Below are positions 42,682-52,094 of a stretch of 64,000 nucleotides of DNA, piece by piece. A model generated the notes under the pieces. It searched no databases and had not been told where the DNA came from. It worked only from the letters and a program-made list of their open reading frames with translations. Position numbers and translations under genes: made by a program. Position 1 is the first letter of the stretch. Every line of letters begins with the position of its first letter. Source of the stretch: Pseudogulbenkiania subflava DSM 22618 (GTDB lineage: Bacteria; Pseudomonadota; Gammaproteobacteria; Burkholderiales; Chromobacteriaceae); NCBI RefSeq assembly GCF_900177275.1, contig NZ_FXAG01000003.1:28509-92508 (forward strand). The letters are read 5' to 3'.

Positions 42682-43851
42682 ATGATCCACCCGTTCTCCC
42701 CCCTCGTGATCCGCGGCCGCACCCTCCTGCCCATCGTGCAGGGCGGCATGGGCGTCGGCGTCTCGGCCAAGAGCCTGGCCGGTGCCGTGGCCCGTGCCGG
42801 CGGCGTCGGCACCATCGCCAGCGTCGACCTGCGCCACCTGCACCCCGACCTGATGGAACAGAGCGAACGCGCCGGCGGCGCCGACGAACTCAACCGCCTC
42901 AACCTGATCGCGCTCGACCGCGAGGTGAAGGGCGCGCTGGCCAACGCCGAGGGTCAGGGCCTGGTCGCCGTCAACGTGATGAAAGCAGTCGACGCCCACG
43001 CCGACTACGTGCGCCAGGCTTGCGAGTCGGGCGCGCACGCGGTGGTGATGGGCGCCGGCCTGCCGCTCGATCTGCCGGAGATGACCGCCGGGCATCCCGA
43101 CGTGGCGCTGATCCCGATCCTGTCCGAGGCGCGCGGCATCGGCATCGTGCTCAAGCGCTGGATGAAGAAGAACCGCCTGCCCGACGCCATCGTCATCGAA
43201 CATCCCAAACATGCCGGCGGCCACCTCGGAGCGGCGCGTCTCGACGACATCGGGGATGCCAAGTTCGACTTCAAGCGCGTGCTGGACGAGACCTTCGAGT
43301 TGTTCAAGACACTGGGGCTGGAGCGCGAGCAGATTCCGCTCATCGTCGCCGGCGGCGTCAACAGCCACGAGAAGGTGCAGACCTATCTCACCGACTACGG
43401 CGCCGCGGCGGTGCAGATCGGCACCGCCTTCGCCGTGACCGAGGAAGGCGACGCCCACCCCCACTTCAAGCAGACCCTGGCTGGCGCGCGCGCGGAAGAT
43501 ATCGTCGAGTTCGTCAGTGTGGCCGGACTGCCGGCGCGCGGCGTACTGACGCCGTGGCTCAAGAGCTACCTCAAGCGGCTGGACAAGCTGCAGGCCAATG
43601 CCAAAGCCGATCCGCGCCGCTGCACCCAGGCGCTCAACTGCCTGTCGGTGTGCGGCCTGCGTGACGGGCTCGCCAAGGTCGGCCAGTTCTGCATCGACCT
43701 GAAACTGGCCGCCGCCTTCCGTGGCGAGGTGAGCAAGGGCTTGTTCTTCCGCGGCGCCGAGCCGTTGCCGTTCGGCGACGCCATCAAGAGCGTGCAGGAG
43801 ACCATCCAGTACTTCCTGCACGGCGAGAAGCCGGCCGGCCTGAGAGCCTGA
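42682..43851 (+). CDS. nitronate monooxygenase / NAD(P)H-dependent flavin oxidoreductase family protein
   Basis: 389-residue FMN-binding TIM-barrel protein of the 2-nitropropane dioxygenase-like family. Features: LPIVQGGMGVGVSAKSLAGA at the N-terminus, HAVVMGAGLPLDLPEM, the flavin/active-site segment VIEHPKHAGGHLG, phosphate-binding LIVAGGVNSHEKV and AVQIGTAFAVTEEG. A C-terminal Cys-containing segment (RRCTQALNCLSVCGLRDG) is found in a subgroup related to enoyl-reductase-like flavoproteins. True nitronate activity is unproven. The last codons (CTG AGA GCC TGA) come from the left end of repeat R7. The start is the ATG at 42682. Confidence 0.85.
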   Translation: MIHPFSPLVIRGRTLLPIVQGGMGVGVSAKSLAGAVARAGGVGTIASVDLRHLHPDLMEQSERAGGADELNRLNLIALDREVKGALANAEGQGLVAVNVMKAVDAHADYVRQACESGAHAVVMGAGLPLDLPEMTAGHPDVALIPILSEARGIGIVLKRWMKKNRLPDAIVIEHPKHAGGHLGAARLDDIGDAKFDFKRVLDETFELFKTLGLEREQIPLIVAGGVNSHEKVQTYLTDYGAAAVQIGTAFAVTEEGDAHPHFKQTLAGARAEDIVEFVSVAGLPARGVLTPWLKSYLKRLDKLQANAKADPRRCTQALNCLSVCGLRDGLAKVGQFCIDLKLAAAFRGEVSKGLFFRGAEPLPFGDAIKSVQETIQYFLHGEKPAGLRA

Positions 43852-44024
43852 GAGTAAATCGGCTGTGCGTCCCTGATCGGGGCTCATGCGCTGCTCTGCG
43901 CGTGCGAGTATCCGATGGAGATTCGCTCAGCCATGATCCTCATGTACTTTGTGTACATTCCGGTCCCTGCGCTGCTCTTCACTCCGCTGAGGGCCGCTCG
44001 CGACGATTTCTTTCACAGGCTCTG
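43840..44024 (+). repeat. dispersed palindromic repeat, copy R7
   Basis: Type A copy beginning within the last codons of the flavoprotein gene (CTGAGAGCCTGA) and ending TTTCACAGGCTCTG (44011-44024). It contains CCCTGATCGGGGCTCATG, central arms ATGTAC and GTACAT, and CTGAGGGCCGCTCGCGAC. Confidence 0.88.
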
Positions 44025-44059
44025 ACGCCGGCCTGAACGCCTGCGTCGCCTACGCTCAT

Positions 44060-44089
44060 AGCCCCGGCTGCCCTAGGCCGGGGCTTTTT
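44060..44089 (+). terminator. rho-independent terminator
   Basis: GCCCCGGC (44061-44068) pairs with GCCGGGGC (44077-44084), followed by five Ts. It ends the flavoprotein transcript after repeat R7 and precedes the aldehyde dehydrogenase gene. Confidence 0.9.
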
Positions 44090-44127
44090 GTTACAGTGAT
44101 GTTCACTACCGTGTTCCCAACCCTGCC

Positions 44128-45483
44128 ATGACAGCCTTTACCAGTTGCAACCCCGCCAACGGCGAGGTGGTGTTCACCCGTCCCGCCTGGCCCGAAGACA
44201 AACTCGCCGATGCCATCGCCCGGCTCAAGGCCGCACAGCACCCCTGGGCGCGCCTGACCGTGGCCCAGCGCGCCGAACGGCTGCTGAAGCTGGCCGACGC
44301 CCTCACCGCCGAGCGCGTTGCGCTGGCCGACCTGGTGACGCTGGAAGTCGGCAAGCTCACCGCCGAGTGCCTGGCCGAGATCGACAAGTCGGTGCAGCTG
44401 ATCCGCTACTACGCCGAGCTGGCGCCGGGGTTGCTGGCCGCCAAGACCATCCCCACCCAGGCCAGCCACAGCGGCGTGGCGTTCGAGCCCCTGGGCCTGG
44501 TGCTGGCGGTGATGCCGTGGAACTACCCGATCTGGCAGGTGCTGCGCTTCGCCGTGCCGGCGCTGATGGCCGGCAACGCCTGCCTGGTGAAGCCGGCACC
44601 GTCGGTGCCGCAGAGCACGCAGAAGCTGCTCGACATCGTCGCTTCGGCCAACCTGGCGGTGCTGAACGCGGCCTGGATCGAGCACGACCAGGTAGAGGAC
44701 GCAATCAAGGCCGCCGACGCGGTGGCGTTCACCGGCTCCACCCATACCGGCCGCGTCATCGCCAGCCTGGCCGGGCGCCACCTGAAGAAGACCGTGCTGG
44801 AACTGGGCGGCAGCAACCCCTTCATCGTGCTGGCCGACGCCGACATCGAGACCGCGGCGCGCGAGGCCTGCCACTCGCGCTTCCGCGACGCCGGCCAGAG
44901 CTGCAACGCCGCCAAGCGCATGATCGTGGTGCCCGAGATCGCCGACGCCTTCGTCGACGCCTTTCTCGCCGAGACCGCCCGCCTGATCCCCGGCGACCCG
45001 CGTCATCGGGCCACCACGCTGGCGCCGCTGACGCGCGCCGACCTGCGCGAGGCGCTGCACGCCCAGGTGCTGGACGCCGGCGCCAACGGCGCCAGCCTGC
45101 TCTGCGGCGGCCAGATGCCGCATGGCGCCGGCTTCTACTACCCGGCCACCGTACTCGACCACGTCAACCCGGCCTGCCGCGTCTACCACGAGGAAGTGTT
45201 CGGCCCGGTCGCCAGCATCCTGCGTGCGCGCGACGAGGCCGACGCCATCCGGCTCGCCAACGACACCCCGTTCGGCCTCGGCGCCTCGATCTACACCGCC
45301 GACACCGAGCGCGGCTGGACGCTGGCGCGCGACATCGACGCCGGCAGCGTCTACCTCAACCGTCACACCAGCTCCGACCTGCGCCTGCCGTTCGGCGGCG
45401 TCAAGGCCTCCGGCTACGGGCGCGAGCTGTCGGAATTCGGGCTCTACGAGTTCGTCAACGTCAAGACCTACTGGCAGAAGTGA
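44128..45483 (+). CDS. NAD(P)-dependent aldehyde dehydrogenase, succinate-semialdehyde dehydrogenase-like
   Basis: 451-residue ALDH superfamily enzyme close to Sad/GabD types. Cofactor-binding PWNYPIWQVLRFAVPAL, FTGSTHTGRVI, catalytic Glu in LELGGSNPF (about 224) and catalytic Cys in GQSCNAAKR (about 258) are present, with a C-terminal LPFGGVKASGYGREL. It would oxidise an aldehyde (likely succinic semialdehyde) to the acid. First gene of a plus-strand group with a GST and a FAD oxidase. Start ATG at 44128, 38 bases after a terminator. Confidence 0.88.
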   Translation: MTAFTSCNPANGEVVFTRPAWPEDKLADAIARLKAAQHPWARLTVAQRAERLLKLADALTAERVALADLVTLEVGKLTAECLAEIDKSVQLIRYYAELAPGLLAAKTIPTQASHSGVAFEPLGLVLAVMPWNYPIWQVLRFAVPALMAGNACLVKPAPSVPQSTQKLLDIVASANLAVLNAAWIEHDQVEDAIKAADAVAFTGSTHTGRVIASLAGRHLKKTVLELGGSNPFIVLADADIETAAREACHSRFRDAGQSCNAAKRMIVVPEIADAFVDAFLAETARLIPGDPRHRATTLAPLTRADLREALHAQVLDAGANGASLLCGGQMPHGAGFYYPATVLDHVNPACRVYHEEVFGPVASILRARDEADAIRLANDTPFGLGASIYTADTERGWTLARDIDAGSVYLNRHTSSDLRLPFGGVKASGYGRELSEFGLYEFVNVKTYWQK

Positions 45484-45550
45484 CGCCGGCGGGCACGTCA
45501 TCCACCCACAGCGCGGCGGGCCACCCCGCCGCCCTTTCGAACGGACCACG

Positions 45551-46174
45551 ATGAGCACCCTTACCCTGTACGGCAACCGCTTTTCCGGCCACAGCTACAA
45601 AGTCCGCCTGGCACTGATGCTGGGCGATGTCTCGCACGAATACCGCCACGTCGATCTGGCCGCGCCGCGCGCCGAGCGCCCGGACGACTTCCGCGCCGCC
45701 AGCCGCTGGGACGAGGTGCCGGCGCTGGTGGTGGACGGCGTGGCCATGGTGCAGTCCAACGCCATCCTGCAATGGCTGGCCGAGAGCGAAGGCGTTCTGG
45801 CCGGCCGCCCCGGCGAGCGCCAGGGCATCCGCGAATGGCTGGGCTGGGAAGCCAACCGCATCGGCCTGTCGGTACCCAACCTGCGCTATTACCGCCGCTT
45901 CGCCAGCGTCCCGGCCGAGGTGGAGGCCTGGCTGGAACTGCGCACCTGCGCCGATCTCGCGGTGCTGGACGCCCAGTTCGCCCGCCAGCCCTTCCTGCTG
46001 GAGAGCGGCCCCACCATCGCCGACCTCAGCGCCAGCGCCTACCTGTGGTGGCTGGACGAGGCCGGGCTCAGCATCCGCGATTGGCCGCACGTCGCCGCCT
46101 GGCTCGAGCGCCTCGCCGCCCTGCCCGGCTGGCAGCATCCGGACCAGCTGATGGCGCCGGACATCCCCGACTGA
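45551..46174 (+). CDS. glutathione S-transferase family protein
   Basis: 207-residue cytosolic GST. The N-terminal thioredoxin-like domain (MSTLTLYGNRFSGHSYKVRL, with EVPALVVDG and the glutathione-contact VQSNAILQWLAE) is followed by an all-helical C-terminal domain (about 85-205) containing PTIADLSASAYLWWLDEAG. Such enzymes conjugate or isomerise electrophiles; the substrate is unknown. Located 67 bases after the aldehyde dehydrogenase and 8 bases before the FAD oxidase, consistent with one operon. Confidence 0.9.
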   Translation: MSTLTLYGNRFSGHSYKVRLALMLGDVSHEYRHVDLAAPRAERPDDFRAASRWDEVPALVVDGVAMVQSNAILQWLAESEGVLAGRPGERQGIREWLGWEANRIGLSVPNLRYYRRFASVPAEVEAWLELRTCADLAVLDAQFARQPFLLESGPTIADLSASAYLWWLDEAGLSIRDWPHVAAWLERLAALPGWQHPDQLMAPDIPD

Positions 46175-46182
46175 GGTCCGCC

Positions 46183-47565
46183 ATGAACGACTTTCTCGCC
46201 CGGCTGGCCGGCGTCATCGGTTCGGCCAACCTGTTCACCGCCGACACCGACACCGCGCGCTACACCACCGACCAGCGCGGCCGCTACCACGGCCGGCCGC
46301 TGGCGGTGGCGCGCCCCGGCTCCACCGCCGAGGTGGCCGCCCTGGTGCGGCTGGCACGCGCGCACCAGGTCGCCATCGTGCCGCAGGGCGGCAACACCTC
46401 CACCTGCGGCGGCGCCACGCCGGACGGTTCCGGCCGCCAGTTGCTGGTGGCGCTGGAGCGCCTCAACCGCGTGCGCGCGCTCGACGCCGCCAACCACAGC
46501 CTCACCGTCGAAGCCGGCATGACGCTGGCGGCGGTGCAGCAGGCGGCAGCCGATGCCGACCGGCTGTTCCCTCTGTCGCTGGCCTCGGAGGGCAGTTGCC
46601 AGATCGGCGGCAATCTTTCCACCAACGCCGGCGGGCTCGCGGTGCTGCGCTACGGCACCATGCGCGAGCTGACGCTGGGGCTGGAAGTGGTGCTTCCGGA
46701 TGGCCAGGTCCTCAACGCGCTGTCCGGGCTCCGGAAAGACACCAGCGGGCTGGACGTCAAGCAGCTGTTCATCGGTGCCGAAGGCCAGCTCGGCCTGATC
46801 ACCGCCGCCACGCTCAAGCTGTTCGCGCGCCCGACGGCGCACGCCACCGCCTTGGTCGGCGTCCGGGACGCCGCCGCCGCGATCGCCTGGCTCAACGCGC
46901 TGAAGGACGCCTTCGGCGACCGCCTCACCACCTTCGAAATCATGTCGGAGGTATGCCAGAACCTGCTGGCCAAATACCACCCCGGCCAACTGCCGTTCAC
47001 CGCGCCGTGGGCACTGCTGATCGAACTCTCCGACAGCGGCGACTCGGCCGAGCTGGGTGAGCGGCTGGTGGCCTGGCTCGCGGAACAGGACATGCTGGAC
47101 GGCGTGGTGGCACAGAGCGAGGCGGAACGCCAGAAGCTGTGGCAGCTGCGCGAGGCGATGTCGGAGACGCAGAAACGCGACGGCCCCAGCATCAAGCACG
47201 ATATCGGCGTGCCGAGCTCGGCCATCCCGGCCTTCCTCGACGAAGCCGGCACGGCGCTCGAAGCAGCTTTCCCCGGCGTACGTGTGGTCGCCTTCGGCCA
47301 CGCCGGCGACGGCAACCTGCACTACAACGTCAGCTACACCCGCCCCGGCAACGCCGAGCTGTTCTCCGACGAGCCGCGCGTCAACGAGATCGTCTACGAC
47401 CTGGTGTACCGCCACGCCGGCACGTTGGCCGCCGAACACGGCATCGGCCAGCTCAAGCCGCACTGGCTGGCACGCTACAAGGATCCGGTGGCGCTCGCCG
47501 TGATGAAGACCATCAAGCAGGCGCTCGACCCTGCCGGCCTGATGAACCCGGGGCGCTGGCTGTAG
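46183..47565 (+). CDS. FAD-linked oxidase (D-2-hydroxyacid dehydrogenase family)
   Basis: 460-residue flavoprotein of the GlcD/D-lactate/D-2-hydroxyglutarate dehydrogenase family. The PCMH-type FAD domain has VPQGGNTSTCGGATPDGSG and GSCQIGGNLSTNAGG. The C-terminal catalytic domain has FGHAGDGNLHYNVSY and AAEHGIGQLKPHWL, the conserved His/Glu region. The substrate is probably a D-2-hydroxyacid, though the exact one is not readable. The start ATG at 46183 follows the GST stop by 8 bases with GAGG close upstream. Confidence 0.88.
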   Translation: MNDFLARLAGVIGSANLFTADTDTARYTTDQRGRYHGRPLAVARPGSTAEVAALVRLARAHQVAIVPQGGNTSTCGGATPDGSGRQLLVALERLNRVRALDAANHSLTVEAGMTLAAVQQAAADADRLFPLSLASEGSCQIGGNLSTNAGGLAVLRYGTMRELTLGLEVVLPDGQVLNALSGLRKDTSGLDVKQLFIGAEGQLGLITAATLKLFARPTAHATALVGVRDAAAAIAWLNALKDAFGDRLTTFEIMSEVCQNLLAKYHPGQLPFTAPWALLIELSDSGDSAELGERLVAWLAEQDMLDGVVAQSEAERQKLWQLREAMSETQKRDGPSIKHDIGVPSSAIPAFLDEAGTALEAAFPGVRVVAFGHAGDGNLHYNVSYTRPGNAELFSDEPRVNEIVYDLVYRHAGTLAAEHGIGQLKPHWLARYKDPVALAVMKTIKQALDPAGLMNPGRWL

Positions 47566-47673
47566 CGCCGGCCGAAGACGGGCGGGAGGCGCCGTCGTCA
47601 TGCGCAGCTTGCCGTATCGTCTAGCATGAAAACGGATGACACCCCGCCAAGCAGACACCGACAGGAGCCGCCG

Positions 47674-48471
47674 ATGCACCGCCACCGCATCAACGCCTAC
47701 GTCTTGCTACTCGGCCTGCTGGCCGGCGCCGGCCCCCTGCACGCCGGCGAGCTGGTAATCAACTTCGATGCCGGCAGCCCGCCCACCATGTATGCCGGCC
47801 GCCACGGCGAGGCGCAAGGCATCTATCCCGCCATCCTGCGCCGCGCCTTCGAGCGCATGGGCGAGAAGGTCGCCATCCAGGCTCGTCCGTTCAACCGGCT
47901 CATGGCCGAGTTTCTGGACGGCCGCTCCGCCGTCGGCAGCCTGGTGCACTCGCCCAGCCGCGACCTCAGCGGCGATTTCAGCAGCCCCTACTTCACCGAG
48001 AACGTCGCGGTCTATTACGATGCCGGCCGCTGGAGCGGCTTTCGCTACGCCGACCCGGCGAGCCTGAAAGGCTACCGTGTCGGCGTGATACGCGGCTGGT
48101 CGTACGGCGCGGCGTTCGACCAGCTGCGCCACGAGGGCGGCGTCGAGGTGGAAGAGGTGGAGTCCGACGCACAAAACTTCAGCAAGCTGGCGTGCGGGCG
48201 GCTGGATTTCGTGCTGGCACCGGAACTGGCCGGCAAGAAGCTGCTCGCCCAGCCGCGCTATGCCGGCATCGTCGCGGCGCCAAACTACCTGGTCTCGGTC
48301 GGCATCAACCTGGCGATCAACAAGCAGGCGGCCCAGCGCGAGCTGCTCCGGCGTTTCGACAGCGCCATCGCCGAGATGCGCCAGCGCCGGGAAATCGAGT
48401 CCATCGTCACCGCGGAGCTGCAGCGCGCGCCGCTCCGGAACGAACGACCGTCCTGCGCCAAACCGCAATGA
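47674..48471 (+). CDS. periplasmic solute-binding protein (amino-acid type), orphan
   Basis: 265-residue secreted protein of the bacterial extracellular solute-binding family 3. Signal peptide to about residue 24 (GAGPLHA), then ELVINFDAGSPPTMYAG, GIYPAILRRAFERMGEKV and the second-lobe segment GYRVGVIRGWSYGAAF. No transporter permease or ATPase genes adjoin it, so it may be an orphan or a signalling receptor. The ATG at 47674 has AGGAG 7 bases upstream; a longer start at 47626 would bury the signal peptide. Convergent with the phosphoribosyltransferase gene. Confidence 0.82.
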   Translation: MHRHRINAYVLLLGLLAGAGPLHAGELVINFDAGSPPTMYAGRHGEAQGIYPAILRRAFERMGEKVAIQARPFNRLMAEFLDGRSAVGSLVHSPSRDLSGDFSSPYFTENVAVYYDAGRWSGFRYADPASLKGYRVGVIRGWSYGAAFDQLRHEGGVEVEEVESDAQNFSKLACGRLDFVLAPELAGKKLLAQPRYAGIVAAPNYLVSVGINLAINKQAAQRELLRRFDSAIAEMRQRREIESIVTAELQRAPLRNERPSCAKPQ

Positions 48472-48483
48472 GTGCTACCGGTG

Positions 48484-49047
48484 TCAGTGCGCCGCCGGCT
48501 TTCTCAGCACGATCTTGAATTCCGCCTCGTACGGCGGCACATGGCATTCCACGATGTCGGGCGGGGCCACCTGCAAGTGCAGGCCCACCACGTCGGCATG
48601 CAGCGGCAGGCGGGTGACGTGGCGGTCGGCCAGCATGGCGGCGTAGATCGCCGCCGGTTGCTTGCGCGCCAGGTACTCGACGGCACGCAGCAGCGAATGG
48701 CCGGTGTAGAGCACATCGTCCACCACCAGCAGCGCGTAGCCCGCCAGGTCCAGGCTGGCGTGCGCGGCGTTCTCGGTGAACTGTGTTTCCGGATGCAGCA
48801 GCGTCAGGTCGTCGGCGTAGCGCTTGATCGACAGATCGAGCCGCAGCGGCGGCGCCAGCCGGTACTGCGTCACCAGCGCGGCGGTGAGACGCTCGGCCAG
48901 CGGCGCGCCGCGCCGCAGCACCCCGATCACCGCCACCCGCTCGTGGCCGGAAAGCAGCTGCGCCGCCCGGCGCGCCATGTCGGCGATCACCTCCTCCAGT
49001 TGCGCGCTGTCGTACAGGCAGGGATCGGGGAGCGTTGCGGATTCCAT
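48484..49047 (-). CDS. purine/pyrimidine phosphoribosyltransferase (PyrR/Hpt-like)
   Basis: 187-residue type I phosphoribosyltransferase. The PRPP-binding motif is LLVVDDVLYTGHSL, preceded by VIGVLRRGAPLAERL and followed by PLHADVVGLHLQV and ECHVPPYEAEFKIVL. The pattern is close to PyrR/uracil and hypoxanthine phosphoribosyltransferases; the base specificity is uncertain, and no pyr genes adjoin it. The start ATG at 49047 is chosen because the conserved fold begins soon after; an upstream in-frame start at 49122 adds basic residues without homology. Confidence 0.85.
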   Translation of the reverse strand: MESATLPDPCLYDSAQLEEVIADMARRAAQLLSGHERVAVIGVLRRGAPLAERLTAALVTQYRLAPPLRLDLSIKRYADDLTLLHPETQFTENAAHASLDLAGYALLVVDDVLYTGHSLLRAVEYLARKQPAAIYAAMLADRHVTRLPLHADVVGLHLQVAPPDIVECHVPPYEAEFKIVLRKPAAH

Positions 49048-49341
49048 GCGGGGTTTCCTTGTGCGGGTCCGGAGGACAGGGACGGGGGCCGGGCGGTGCC
49101 ACAGGGCATGCCCGGCGCCCACATCCTGTTACCGGTATAGCAAGTGGGCGAGCACGCGGCGGCCGGCTTCGGCCAACCTTTGCCGCCCGGCCCGTTGCCA
49201 GGGGTGGCGTTTCTTGCTGTGATGACGCGCAACCCTGGCCGTGGCGCAGCGGTCGAATTCAAAAGCAAGGGCCGGAGTGCGGCGCGGCACCCGCGCCGCT
49301 AGCATCACGGTCATCCCCTGCCTTGTCGAAAGGAGCGCGTC

Positions 49342-50436
<1,095 letters not shown>

Positions 50437-50464
50437 AGGCCGGCCATCAGGAAAGAACCGTGCG

Positions 50465-51112
50465 ATGACCTTCGACCTGTTCGGTGACGAACCCCGGACC
50501 TGGCGTGAGGAACTGGCGCCGGGAGCCGTAGTGCTGCGCGGCTTCGCCCTGCCCCACGTCGACGCCCTGCTCGCCGCGCTGGGCGACGTCACCGCCGTGG
50601 CGCCGTTCCGCCAGATGATCACGCCGGGCGGCTATCGCATGTCGGTGACGATGAGCGGCTGCGGACGCTACGGCTGGGTCAGCGACCACAGCGGCTACCG
50701 CTACGACCCGCTCGACCCCACCAGCAGCCAGCCCTGGCCAGCCATGCCGGAGAGCTTCCATCTGCTCGCCCGCGACGCTGCCGCCGAAGCCGGCTTCCCC
50801 GGCTACGAACCGGATGCCTGCCTGATCAACCGCTACGTTCCCGGCGCGCGCCTGTCGCTGCACCAAGACAAGGACGAGCGCGACCAGGTCGCCCCCATCG
50901 TCTCGGTCTCGCTGGGACTGCCGGCGATGTTCCTGTTCGGCGGCCTGCACCGAAACGACCCCACGGTACGCATACCGCTCGCACATGGCGACGTGGTGGT
51001 GTGGGGCGGCCCGTCGCGACTGCGCTACCACGGCGTGCTGCCACTCAAGGAAGGCTGCCACCCGCTGCTGGGCGCGGAGCGCATCAACCTGACGTTTCGG
51101 AAGGTGAGGTAA
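50465..51112 (+). CDS. alkB: alpha-ketoglutarate-dependent DNA dealkylase AlkB
   Basis: 215-residue Fe(II)/2-oxoglutarate dioxygenase that removes methyl groups from 1-methyladenine and 3-methylcytosine. It has LINRYVPGARLSLHQDKDE with the iron ligands His and Asp, the third His in RLRYHGVLP, and the 2-oxoglutarate-binding RINLTFRKVR at the C-terminus. Same length as E. coli AlkB (216). It follows ada by 28 bases and is almost certainly under Ada control. Confidence 0.96.
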   Translation: MTFDLFGDEPRTWREELAPGAVVLRGFALPHVDALLAALGDVTAVAPFRQMITPGGYRMSVTMSGCGRYGWVSDHSGYRYDPLDPTSSQPWPAMPESFHLLARDAAAEAGFPGYEPDACLINRYVPGARLSLHQDKDERDQVAPIVSVSLGLPAMFLFGGLHRNDPTVRIPLAHGDVVVWGGPSRLRYHGVLPLKEGCHPLLGAERINLTFRKVR

Positions 51113-51170
51113 GCGATTGCCGGCGGAAAACCGCAAGCAGAGCCGGCTGACGCCCGTTTCCCTCCAGGCA

Positions 51171-51191
51171 AAAAAAATCCCCCGGGGATCG
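51171..51191 (-). terminator. terminator on minus strand (no coding gene upstream)
   Basis: On the minus strand a short ATCCC/GGGAT stem with a 3-base loop is followed by eight Ts. The nearest minus-strand gene (regA) starts at 51980 and ends at 51453, with its own hairpin. This terminator therefore implies a separate short transcript. Confidence 0.6.
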
Positions 51192-51291
51192 CTCCGCAGG
51201 GGCCAACACGAGGAAGAAACACCTCGCCGGAGCTTATCCGGCTACGATGTTTCGAGGGGCTAACACACAAAAGCCTGAGCTCTTAGGTGCG
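51171..51291 (-). ncRNA. candidate small RNA between alkB and regA
   Basis: About 120 bases on the minus strand between a possible promoter and a T-tract terminator. Promoter: -35 TTGGAC at 51327-51322, 18-base spacer, -10 TAGATT at 51303-51298. Stem-loops: GCCGGA-TAAGC-TCCGGC (51242-51226) and CGAGG-TGTTTCTT-CCTCG (51226-51209). The loop and stem expose a CTTCCTC stretch complementary to Shine-Dalgarno sequences, as in many regulatory RNAs. No known family is recognised and expression is unproven. Apart from this, the 340-base gap holds the palindrome at 51327 and the hairpin at 51411. Confidence 0.35.
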
Positions 51292-51326
51292 CCAAACAAT
51301 CTAGCGTAAATGCTCTAGTTCGTCCA

Positions 51327-51347
51327 ATGTTTAATCAGTCTAAACAT
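51327..51347. promoter_or_regulatory. operator-like palindrome ATGTTTA-N7-TAAACAT
   Basis: Perfect 7-bp inverted repeat with a 7-base spacer (ATCAGTC). It overlaps the possible -35 of the candidate small RNA at one base and lies 106 bases from the 3' end of regA. The spacing suits a dimeric regulator; which one is unknown. Confidence 0.45.
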
Positions 51348-51410
51348 ATGCCGGCAAGCTGAAGCCGCAGCCCCGCTCGCAGCGCGACAGTTCAGCATGG
51401 GGTCGGATGT

Positions 51411-51432
51411 GCCAGCCCCGAACGGGGCTGGC
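51411..51432 (-). terminator. strong hairpin after regA
   Basis: GCCAGCCCC-GTTC-GGGGCTGGC on the minus strand, a perfect 9-bp stem 21 bases after the regA stop. There is no T tract, so it may stabilise the regBA message rather than terminate it. Confidence 0.55.
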
Positions 51433-51452
51433 CGTAGGATCGGATGAGGTGG

Positions 51453-51980
51453 CTAGTTCTTTACCGGCTTCTTGGCCAGCATGCGCTGCAGGGTGCGGCG
51501 GTGCATGTTGAGCGCGCGCGCGGTGGCCGAGACGTTGCCGTCGTGTTCGGCCAGCACGCGCTGCAGGTGTTCCCAGGTAACGCGCTTGAGCGACATCGGC
51601 TGCGGCGCGAGCGGCAGCTCGGGGTTAGCCGACACCTGCTCGAAGGCGGCGAGGATGTCGTCCACCGTGGCCGGCTTGGCCAGGTACTGCACCGCGCCGA
51701 GCTTGGTAGCCTCGACGGCGGTGGCAATGCTGGCGTAGCCGGTCAGCACCACCACGGCGGCGTCCGGCCAGCGCTGGCGCAACAGCGGCAACAGGCGCAG
51801 GCCGCTGTCGCCGCCCAGGTTGAGGTCGAGCACGATGCGCGTGGGCGGGGCGTCCGCCACGCCCAGCGCCGCCTCGGCCGAGTTCGCCACCGTCACAGCG
51901 TGGCCGCGCCGCGTCAGCGAGCGCGCCAGCACCGCACTGAAGGCTTCATCATCGTCGATCAGCAGCATCTGGCCGCTCAT
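51453..51980 (-). CDS. regA: redox response regulator RegA/PrrA/ActR family
   Basis: 175-residue two-domain regulator. Receiver with MLLIDDDEAF, phospho-Asp52 in IVLDLNLGGDSG and the conserved Lys in YLAKPA. The C-terminal Fis-type helix-turn-helix has the RegA signature RALNMHRRTLQR. RegA orthologues (PrrA, RoxR) control respiration, denitrification and carbon metabolism in response to redox state. The ATG at 51980 has GGAGG 7 bases upstream; repeat R8 begins 17 bases upstream of that start. Transcribed with regB just upstream on the minus strand. Confidence 0.92.
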   Translation of the reverse strand: MSGQMLLIDDDEAFSAVLARSLTRRGHAVTVANSAEAALGVADAPPTRIVLDLNLGGDSGLRLLPLLRQRWPDAAVVVLTGYASIATAVEATKLGAVQYLAKPATVDDILAAFEQVSANPELPLAPQPMSLKRVTWEHLQRVLAEHDGNVSATARALNMHRRTLQRMLAKKPVKN

Positions 51981-51996
51981 GTTTCCTCCTTCATCC

Positions 51997-52094
51997 GAAA
52001 ACCTGCTCATGGCCTTGCTGCGCGCCCCTGATCGGGGCTCCTGTGCGGCGCTTCACCCCAAGGAGGGCCGCTGACAGGCTCTGAACAGGTTTTC
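51997..52094 (+). repeat. dispersed palindromic repeat, copy R8 (minimal, within regBA message)
   Basis: 98-base short copy. Terminal repeats GAAAACCTGCTCA (51997-52009) and, inverted, GAAAACCTGTTCA (52094-52082), 12 of 13 identical. It keeps CCCCTGATCGGGGCTC and GAGGGCCGCTGAC but has lost the central hairpin. It overlaps the last 29 codons or so of regB, including the stop, and the regB-regA spacer. Confidence 0.88.

Noticed and set aside
44643..46230. Two further AGGTTGGCCGAA matches, one in the aldehyde dehydrogenase gene and one in the FAD oxidase gene
   Set aside because: There the word is read as TCG GCC AAC CTG, common codons for Ser-Ala-Asn-Leu, so they carry little weight for the over-represented-word finding.
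49255..49270. AATTCAAAAGCAAG upstream of ada as an Ada box
   Set aside because: Resembles the A-rich/AAAGC pattern but is too degenerate to call from one sequence.
51025..51270. 81-codon open frame on the minus strand between alkB and regA
   Set aside because: Overlaps alkB, Ser/Pro/Arg-rich, no ribosome site; a structured non-coding transcript explains the terminator better.
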